NCBI RefSeq assembly: GCF_004337985.1 | Contig: NC_043742.1 | Span: forward strand, 8,039,136 to 8,103,135 | DNA length: 64,000 nucleotides | Reading direction: 5' to 3' | Source: Pyricularia pennisetigena | Lineage: Eukaryota > Ascomycota > Sordariomycetes > Magnaporthales > Pyriculariaceae | Shown here: one piece after another, positions 55,499 to 64,000 of the stretch | How positions within the stretch are numbered: position 1 is the first letter of the stretch | Layout: every line of letters begins with the position of its first letter | Made by a program: the position numbers and the translations under genes | Notes under the pieces: model-generated | What the model saw: the letters and a program-made list of their open reading frames with translations, nothing else | Told to the model about the DNA's origin: nothing | Database searches by the model: none

Positions 55499-55617
55499 GA
55501 ATTAGTAGGCCTTTTTTATTAATTTAAAATTTTTTGCACCCGGTACGCCAGTTAAAAATTGGATATAACCCGCTTTTTATCCGTTTATGGCGGTATCCCC
55601 ATTATTAACCCAGAAAC

Positions 55618-55985
55618 ACCATCGATACCTATTTCGCATTTTAATAATAACGATTATAATCCGTTAAAATTTATATGTAAAAAATCGCAAAAGCGAAAGG
55701 AATTTTTACATACAAATTTTAATCCAAATATCGCAAAAATATTTACTTTATAATCCGTATAAGGTAAATTCCATTTAATATATTATACGTCCACCCATAA
55801 ATACCATCGATACCCATTTCGCATTTTACCAATAACGATTATAATCCGTTAAAATTTATATAAAAAGAATCGCAAAAGCGAAAGGAATTTTTACATATAA
55901 ATTTTAATATAAATAACGCAAAACCACTAATTTTACAATCCGCATAAAATATATATTACATAATACGCTATATATCCACCTATTA
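55618..55985. repeat. Two tandem ~185-bp direct repeats upstream of the helicase remnant
   Basis: ACCATCGATACC occurs at 55618 and again at 55803, and the following ~180 bp (ATTTCGCATTTT, GATTATAATCCGTTAAAATTTATAT, GCAAAAGCGAAAGGAATTTTTACAT) are shared. They lie directly upstream of the RecQ-like start, in the position of a promoter. Confidence 0.75.
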
Positions 55986-56042
55986 AAAAAAACCATTATT
56001 TCCGCAAATCTTTATATATTCGTATTAAATTATATATATATA

Positions 56043-58200
56043 ATGTCCGGAAACACGCCCACATATATTTCGTTTTCCCACTAAATCGACGCAATTTTTC
56101 GCGGTCCTAATCCCGTATACGCGGCGGCAAATACCTCTTCCGACGTACATATTTTCCCGGAATTATACGCCAAAACCAAAACTTTTGGTAATTTAAACCT
56201 ATAATATAAACTCGTTTCCTTAGCTGCTATATAGTTTTTAAATTTCCACAAACCCTTTAATATTCCTGCACGAATCCCATATTATAACCAAATGCAGTAT
56301 ATATACCGGGTTTTATATAATATAAAAAATATTATTTTGCTGGTAAAAACCGGGTACGGGAAAAATATAATACTGCAAACGACCTCGGTAATTTGCAATA
56401 ATATTATTATTATACAAATAATCCCATTAAACAAATTAAGGTAAAAACAATTACGCAATATATAACGTTATCCCGCCGCGAACCCCAAATTAATCGACTA
56501 ATCCATTTTAAACGTAAATATAAATATACGGTTTTTATTACCAAAACTAATTTTATTTAATATAACTTTTTTTGGAACCCGCAAACCGTTTGTAAATATA
56601 CGTATATTTTTCTAGGCCCGGAATAAACCACCAATTACCGATTTTTTAAACTTTTTCGAAACCCCATATTCCACTAACGCATCGTTTTATTTACTATTAA
56701 TAAATTTTACATAATTTTATAGTGGAAAAATTTTAGGGAATCGTTTTCCATACTGCGTTTGGTCCGGGTAATTATACCAGCAAACGTATTTATGTTCGGG
56801 TGCACCGCAATTTTTACAGCAGAGGTTAAAACCTACGTTTTCGACCAATTATATTATAAAAGGATAATACGTTTCGTTAAAACGCCTTTCGACCGACCCG
56901 AAATTACGATTATAATATAATATTTGGAACGCAAAACCTTTGTTAACGATTACCGGCGCTTCCTATTCCTAATAAAAAATATTATACCATTATCCGCCAC
57001 CCGTATTTTTAAAACTATTATATATATGGACGCCAAAAACCGCATTATCCAAATACGCCAATTCCTAATAAAAAACCTCGTATTTAAAAAATTTATTAAA
57101 CGAAACGCAACCGATATAATTATCCGGTATAATATATTTACACCTAAAATCGACAAAATTAAAATTTACGCAAAATTTTCCAAACCGGATTTTAAAGCTT
57201 ATATTATATTTTCCATTTTATTTTTGGGTATGGGTATAAATATACCTAATATGGAACGTATAATGCAATACGGCGCGTTAATATTAAACGACCCCGCAAA
57301 TTTGTGGTAAAAATTCGGACGAACCGCACGCGGGCCCAACCGTAAAGGAACCGCATATTTTTTTGCGCCTTATTGGTATTTCGATACGCAGGGGTTTATC
57401 GTTAAATACAAACCAACCAAACCAAAATTATTAACCAAATTAACCAAATAACCCGTGGTATTACGAAGAAACGCTAAAAATTTACAAATTACCCATTTAA
57501 ATTTTTTAACGTATTTATAAACGCGGTTATTCCCCATTAACCTTCCACGTATCGCTAAATTTAATTTAAACGATAATAACCGGGCAAAAGCGTCGGAATT
57601 ACCATAAACCGGCCTTTTAGGTATATTTAAACCACGCGTTCCGCCCCATTGGACGCAATAGGAAATAATAAATAAAAAAAAATTAAAAAAAAAGGCGCCA
57701 AATATACAAACCTTCGCCAACGTTAAATATTTTCGACGAACTATATTGGATTTTATATAAAAAACGAATCCATTTTTTACAATAAACCAACCTAAAAATT
57801 ATTGCAACGCCTGCGTCCACCAAATTGGAGTTTTACCCGCATTACCCCCTAAAAAACAACCAATTAAAATATTTAGGAAAAATTCCAAAAAAAATTATAT
57901 GTTTAAATAATTGGATAAATGGGGTACCCATTTTGTAACAACTATTTTTTACCCAAACCCGCGGCGGTTATACGACCTATTATCCCAGCTAATATTACCC
58001 AAACCAGTAATTTTTAATATCGTTAAAAAGCTCGTCCATTCCTATAACCGGGAATGGACGAAAAACGATTTGTTGGAAAATGTTCCAAATTTACAATTAA
58101 TTAAATGGTTTAAACAATATAGCAATTATTTCGTTATTCAACTCCTAATAATATACGAAAATGGGATACGAAATCACGCCTTCTATTTGCACAAATAATA
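56043..58200 (+). pseudogene. RecQ-like DNA helicase remnant, RIP-degraded
   Basis: A plausible original start MSGNTPTYISF lies at 56043. Clear helicase blocks follow on the plus strand: motif I LLVKTGYGKNIILQ (about 56334-56375), a block with GKYTYIFLGPE-type sequence, a motif II region reading INKFYIIL where family members have IDECH (about 56690), SATRIFKTIIYMDAKNR, then the C-terminal helicase lobe with FLGMGINIPNMERIMQYG (about 57220-57275) and a GRTARGPNRKGTAYFF block (about 57315-57360). A downstream piece at 57911-58198 is the last long frame. Stops and changed motif II and motif I residues (Lys kept, following Ser/Thr lost to Asn) show it is inactive. RecQ-type helicases are known next to telomeres in several fungi (telomere-linked helicases), so this may be such a gene. 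Confidence 0.78.
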
Positions 58201-59490
58201 AAAAAAAAGGCGGTGGAATTAAAATACGGTAGCACTTTAGGAAACGATGAATATAATTAACAATTATTCGGGAAAATAAATTAATAAACGCCGACGAACG
58301 AATTAAACGGTATTATAACCATAGGTTAAAATGCTGGTTAACGTTAACGGTTGCAAAAATATCCAATATAAAAACGCCTATAAATTTATAACTTAAAAAT
58401 TAAAGGGCGAATAAAATTAAATCCTAATTAAATTAAATAACGTACCCTGGATTATAAAAGGGTCGAGCGATAAAAAAAGCGACGCCGAATTGGATTAACC
58501 AGGGGGGAAAAATTAAACAGCGTAAGGTATATAATTATTAAATACCAAAATCCCCAATTAACGGTTTAAATAAAACGACCAAATGCTGGATAATAATAAT
58601 TATTACGTAAATTAAAAGTTTGGATTATATATAGGCTGGTACGGCGTAACGGCGCCCCGATTAAAAATAAAAGGGTTCGATATTGCGAATTGTAACAATT
58701 ATTACGGTTAAACTCCGGAAACTTTGGCGTTTCCACTTTAACCTTATTTTATTAGCAGAAAGCCCCATACGTAAACCCAATTATAAATACCTTTTTTTTA
58801 TTTTTGTTAGCTTTTTTTTTTTTTTTTTACAATAAAAACCTTTTTCCCAACCGCCAAATTCTTTTTGTGACGATTAATAAAAAATTGTAACGATTAAACC
58901 AGCGTTTAATTTTTAACTAACAAACGTAACAATTATTATAATCGCAAAATTGCTTTAGCAAATATTGCAAACATATTCGTTAGGAAATTTGATTAAAGCA
59001 TTTTTAATTGGATAAAGCTGTTTATATTTTACCCACCCAAACAGGCATTAACCCAGTCGTAACGAGGGTAAATTATAATTAGCGCCCCTATATCGCAAGG
59101 GTACCCTTACCCGGTTAGGTCCGGGGCAGATTAACTAATTTTATTGTGATAGTAATTACAATAATTGTTTTAATTCGCTAAAAACCGTAACAATTATCAC
59201 AATTACGTTCTTTTGTTACCATAGCGCCCAAAAAAAGCCAAAAAGGTAAAACCTCCGCCCAAATTACCACCAAATTTACGTTGGGATATATACCCAATAA
59301 TGCTAAATTATTTGCCAACCTAATAATTATATTATAAAAAGGAACGCGGATAAAAAAAATAAACCAGTATTTTAAAAATTTGGAAAATTACGACGCGGAC
59401 ATTGCAATTGTTTTGGAGCTAAATTTTGCTCGGTTGGACCGTTTTATATTATAAAATTGTTCGGATGCAACCGGAATCCCCCTAAATTTT
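58201..59490. other. AT-rich stretch between helicase remnants
   Basis: Contains further broken plus-strand coding-like sequence (probably the tail of the RecQ-like gene to about 58660) and then non-coding DNA with several copies of a GTAACAATTRTTAC palindrome. No supported gene. Confidence 0.45.
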
Positions 59491-59497
59491 CCCCCCA

Positions 59498-59760
59498 TTC
59501 CTAATAATAATAATAATAATTAAAATAATGTTAATATGGATTCCGGTAATAATAAATTTACCCCCGCCCCCGTCGATAAAAATGGAAATAATACCGATAT
59601 GGACGCCGGCGATAACGAATTTGCCCCCGCCCCCGTCGACTATAATAACGACGATATTTATATGGGCGAAAGCGATAATTAACCTACCCCCGCGTCCGCC
59701 AATAAAGGCGATAATAATATTAATATGGACGATAATTATAACGAACCTGCCCCGGATTTG
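59498..59760 (+). repeat. 63-bp repeat array (21-codon unit), probably coding
   Basis: CCCCCGCC/GTCCG starts recur at 59561, 59624, 59687 and 59750, exactly 63 bp apart, with a weaker unit before. Read in frame on the plus strand each unit gives an acidic Asn/Asp-rich block of about 21 residues ending in a Pro/Ala motif (APAP). It looks like the low-complexity N-terminal part of the SNF2-like gene that follows. Confidence 0.65.
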
Positions 59761-62700
59761 GACAACCGCCAATTGCAAATTTTTTTAACATTTTTTAAAC
59801 CATTTACCAGCGCATTATCCCCGCCACCAAAAAACCCCAAAAACCGGCCCCCTGTATTATAACCGGAGGTTATTATTAACCCGGTACCCGCGTTATTAAA
59901 TAGGCCGCCCGTACCCCGTACATATAAAACCACCACCGCTCGGCCAACCAAAACCAATTTTATTTCGGTATCGCGGACGCAACCCAAACCTAATTCGACG
60001 CCAAATAATGGACCAATAAATTTCGCATAACCCGAATATTATTTCCCATTATATAAAAATACGGATTTCCTGGATCGTTTACCCGTCCCGTTATAAAAGG
60101 ATTTTCAATTGGATAAAAACTAATCCGTATCGGCGATAACCATTATAATTTAGCGCAGGGTAGGGAATATAAATATTGCTAAAATAGTTCGCATTATACC
60201 CCATTTGGGTTATATTAATTGCTTTAAAATTAATAATAATATTAACCCGCCCGCCTGGTTCGGTCGCGGAAATAACATTTTCCGTAACACGAACGAAACC
60301 CTAATCGCCCAAACCTTTAAACGTTTTTAATCCGCTGCTGGCGTCGCCGCAGCAAAAACACGCGTTAATAACCAGATTTTGGCATATTATTTTAATAATA
60401 ATTCGTCGAATACAAACGAGGTAATGGTCGTATTTGGTTACGAAACGACAAATATTTTGGTACAATATATTAATATAATAGGTTAATATTTCCTTTTATT
60501 GGATTGCGATAATTGTTACAATTTTTGCATTAATATATCCTGTTATTTACTATATTGTAACAATTGTTACAATTTTTTGCGGTAATACCAAACAATTACT
60601 GCTATAATATAATAATTGTTACAATTTGGTTTTCACCCTTTTATATATTTTGGGATAACGGGTACAATTTTAATTGTTGGTTAATTTATTTTCAATCGCC
60701 GACGTATTCGGTTTTTTAATTTATTTTAAAGCAAATAATCCCGGCAAAGAAATTAAAAGCAATAAAATACCCGTTTGGCAAAAGATTTTGGCCTCCGTAC
60801 CGGATATATTTAACGACAGGGGTATTAAACCCATTTTCGATAATTTAGCAAATCGGCGTCGCCTACCCCCTGTCCCCCCCTTTATCCGCCAAAGCGATAT
60901 TAACCTCCCCGGGTTAAAAATATTCGCAAACAAATTCAAACCGGTTATAATTCCCACAATTTTCGCCACGATATTAATTTACCTGCGGATAATAACCACC
61001 GGACTTAATTTTAAAAACGGCGATTTAAAATTTAAAACCGCTAACCCTGGACCATATATATATAGCGGTTATTATATCGACGATTGGTTTAAAATTTGCT
61101 ACCATTTCCTTTATTTTATCTTTCGCCGGTAGGGAAAAATCGTTATTAAAAATAAGGAAAATTTTAACGATTTTAGTGGAAATTGCCGCAACCCTTTTAA
61201 ATTTAATATCGAGCAATTTTCCACCCTGTTTGCTATCGCCGATTATACAATTATCGCCGACAACGTTATCGCCCTAAATAATTTGCATTTAATGCAATTT
61301 TAACATCGTTTGGTTACCCGTTCGCGAACCGACCAAACCATTGACGTCGCCAATTTGTTTGGTTTTAACCGCGCCTGTTATAACAGGACGATAATAATAT
61401 TCGCTGTCGACACCTGGTCCCGTTTTAAACCCATTAAAATCGGACGGTTAAAAAAAAAAAAAAAAGCGTGCAAATTAAATTTAAATGCACCCATTGGATT
61501 TATTAACATTTAAAAATATTTTTAACAATTTGTACGACGAGGGGCGGTTCCATCGTCCCATCCTTACCAAACCCAAAATAAAAATTACCGAACTTTATCC
61601 CAAATTTTTTGGCGACGATTAACAAAACGATTTCCTCAATTTTATATAAACCCAATTTACTATCGCCGATCGATTTGCTAATATAAACCGCGCAAAAAAG
61701 GAAATTTTCGAGGACGCCCGCGAAAAAATCCTAACGGTTTCCTTGGTATACTATACGCAATTTTCTATTTTAACCAAGGGTTATCCCTGGATTGGTTATC
61801 TCTTTAATTCGGACGCGATTTAAACTGTTATAAAAAAATTACGCTTTTTTTAAAATACCTTACCTGTCGACGGTTTAAATACCGATAACAAAATCGGTCT
61901 TAAATACAAAAAAATTAAGGGTAAATACTTTTAATTTAACTGGAATATGTTTAATACTCCTTTTAATCGCCATTAATTACCCTATTAACTGGCTGGTAAA
62001 TTATATATGCATTATCCCTAATAATTGTAATTATCGTTACAATTTTGCCCCTATTTTTGTGATTATTGTTATAATCCTGCCCCTATTTTTATAATTACTG
62101 TTACAATCCCACCCCTATTTTTGTAACTATTATTACAATCTTTGTTTTTGTTAAACTAACTTTTTTTTCGGTTTAAATGCCCATACCCTATTAAAATTAG
62201 AGCAATTAACTTTTAAAAATTGGTTATTAGCCAACGAAATGGGTATAGGAAAAAGATTATTTATTTTACGGCGATTTATATATGGTATATCCGTTACCAA
62301 TACGACCGATTTATCCAAAATACCGACGGATATTTTCCCACTTTAATTTTCGTCCCGGCCAACCTTATTTTGCAAATATTTAAAAAGGTAATAACCAATT
62401 TCCTAACCCTCGACGTTAAATACTATTATAATTTAACCGAAATATACGCTACCGATGCCCCGCGAACGGTTGCTATTTTTACCCAGGCGCAATTTTACGA
62501 TATTTTAACCAAATTCGCCGCCCGCAAATCTAATCCCAAATTTGCGGGTACGGTTATTATTATATTTTATTCGATATTCCTAATCCGAAAAATTAAATAA
62601 TTGGACGAAATCCATAACGCGGAAAAAATGTTTAATTTATGGTGTATGGATAAAATTATCGATTTTAATTTTCAGCAACGCCCCCCCGACGTCGATAATT

Positions 62701-64000
62701 TCGACGATAATTCCGATATTGAAAATAATACCCAGTAAGTATTTTTTGTAACAATTATTATAATTTCGTTATATTAATATATTTGTTTAAATTAAATAAT
62801 TTTATTAGGAACCGTTAACGCAAAAACGGTCGGAAGGCCGATTTTTCCACGGGCGAAAACACCAAAAATATCCGGCGTTTGGTTATATATTTACCATCCG
62901 GTACCTTTTTTTAACGTATAATTGGAAACGAAATTTAATGCCTCCGTTACCGCGAATCGATAATATACCGCGCATTTCGCTTTATTTTTTGCGTTAATCG
63001 GGGTATAGCTATTACCACGCCGATTATTAATAAAATTAGGGATATTATTAGCTTTAATACCTTGGTTTAGGATAAAATTGCGATTTTTTTCGCCCGATTT
63101 GAAAACCTATCCTAGGAAAATATGTTTACGGTCGATTATATTTGGGAAAATAATGGTTATTTCGTCGTTTTTAATATCGATAAAAATACCAAAACCTCCC
63201 TATAAAAATTCGAATCGATGGGTTGGAAATGGTGGTTGTTTTACTTTCGAATTTTAAATTTTATAATTTTTACCACCATACCAAACGAAAAATCGTTAAT
63301 AATTTTTAAATATACGGGCGTATTTACGGTACGCAGGGGTATAAACACCGGGCTTACCTTACCCAACGGTATAATTATTTATCTCCGTAAACGCATTCCG
63401 CCCTATAGTATTATTATTAAGGAGCTCCAATTTGGCCACCGTTTCGAAAACGTTATAACGAATACCGAGGCAATTTTTAAAAACATTATTACCGTATTCG
63501 TGGGCGAAAATACCGACGATATTGGTCCCGCTCCATTAGGAGTTCCCACTAATGCGGATACCATAGCTGGTAACCGCCAAACCTCGGTTTTTTTTAATAT
63601 AAGTTTTATCCGCCTGCTGCAATTTTTGGCAATTAATTACCTTTTTTGGTTAATAATTTACGCCGAGGACGATATCCGGGATATTAATTCGGCGGAATTG
63701 GGTAAAATGCTGGCGTTAAAAGGAGTGGATTTTAAAGCTAAACACCGTAACGTCCGACAAAGTTTTAAAAAAAACTTATAGGAAGGAGAAACCCGTTTTG
63801 GATCGGTAATTGTAAACGTTTTAATTTAATACAGCGGCGACGGTCCCTTTAATTGGGTTTACTCGAAAATTTGCACTAATCCTAAAACGTTACTTCCGTC
63901 GGGTAGGGCTAAAATAATCCATTTTATATTAAACGAATCGCCATTTATTGCCCGCATGGTCGAAATTTGCATGGAGGAAAAAAAAAAAGGTTAACGCGTC
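59550..64000 (+). pseudogene. SNF2-family helicase remnant running off the right edge
   Basis: Plus-strand blocks separated by intron-like DNA. The ATPase motif I region NWLLANEMGIGKRLFI (about 62218-62265; family: LADEMGLGKT) is followed by TLIFVPANLILQIF (about 62340-62385), an LDEIHNAE block (about 62600, motif II-like), and IAITTPIINKIRDIISF (about 63007-63057; family: TGTPIQN). The last block, at about 63860-63980, resembles the start of the C-terminal helicase lobe. A long frame at 63218-63781 lies between. Stops occur throughout, some explained by introns (for example a GTAAGT...TTATTAG intron at 62736-62810) and others by RIP-type changes. It is adjacent to and in the same direction as the RecQ-like remnant. 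N-terminal boundary is approximate. Confidence 0.65.
62028..62141. repeat. 32-bp minisatellite in a probable intron
   Basis: About 3.5 copies of a 32-bp unit of the form TAATTAYTGTTACAATCCYGCCCCTATTTTTG. It sits between two coding-like blocks of the SNF2 remnant and contains half of the recurring GTAACAAT palindrome in every unit. Confidence 0.75.

Noticed and set aside
1..64000. CRISPR arrays, bacterial operons, ribosomal RNA genes
   Set aside because: The gene structures are those of a eukaryotic fungus, and no array of short identical repeats with spacers or rRNA-like sequence is visible.

Overview
The window is from a filamentous ascomycete (Pezizomycotina, most likely a sordariomycete). 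Evidence: short GT-AG introns of about 50-110 bp with internal branch sites, families typical of these fungi (PDR-type ABC pump, CYP505 P450-reductase fusion, DUF7029/DUF7223-like secreted protein, anion:cation symporter MFS), CT-rich promoters, and a sharp split between a normal gene-bearing half and an AT-rich half that looks damaged by repeat-induced point mutation (RIP). The species cannot be named from the sequence.

Gene-bearing half (1-~35,000). In order: a small alpha/beta hydrolase (+), an RWD/DUF1115 protein (+), a full-size PDR ABC transporter (-, four exons, with a scaffold gap and a poly-A run in intron 1), a small secreted protein (+), a cytosolic GH5 glycosidase (-) divergent from an MFS sugar transporter (+), a large secreted DUF7029/DUF7223-like protein (-), and an MFS anion:cation symporter (-). 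Then come about 5.9 kb in which I recognise no gene. A compact group follows: a self-sufficient CYP505 (-), an epoxide-hydrolase-type enzyme (+, sharing a 752-bp divergent promoter with CYP505), and a two-domain alpha-oxoamine synthase (AOS, +). CYP505 plus a large fused AOS is the enzyme pair that builds sphinganine-analogue metabolites (FUM6/FUM8 in fumonisin clusters). No polyketide synthase is present, so this is either a cluster fragment or a different pathway using the same chemistry.

Boundary (34,784-35,475). A poly-T run and a short interstitial telomere-like (CCCTAA) tract inside a small hairpin lie just before composition turns AT-rich.

Repeat half (35,476-64,000). Everything recognisable is a mobile element or a RIP-degraded gene: a TIR element with a perfect 9-bp target duplication (35,476-36,987); a nearly complete Copia retrotransposon on the minus strand with two ~554-bp LTRs (37,533-45,173) abutting a second truncated copy (to ~49,845); a Gypsy/chromovirus relic (49,846-54,341); more ends of the TIR family (54,342-55,498); then remnants of two large helicase genes, RecQ-like (56,043-58,200) and SNF2-like (about 59,500 to beyond the right edge). 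Telomere-like repeats together with a RecQ-type helicase suggest a subtelomeric location. None of the repeat-half genes appears able to make a full protein.

Three runs of N (6,788-6,803; 22,015-22,022; 31,272-31,282), each next to a homopolymer, are assembly gaps. All splice sites were placed by eye. Family assignments come from motifs and general knowledge, with no database search.
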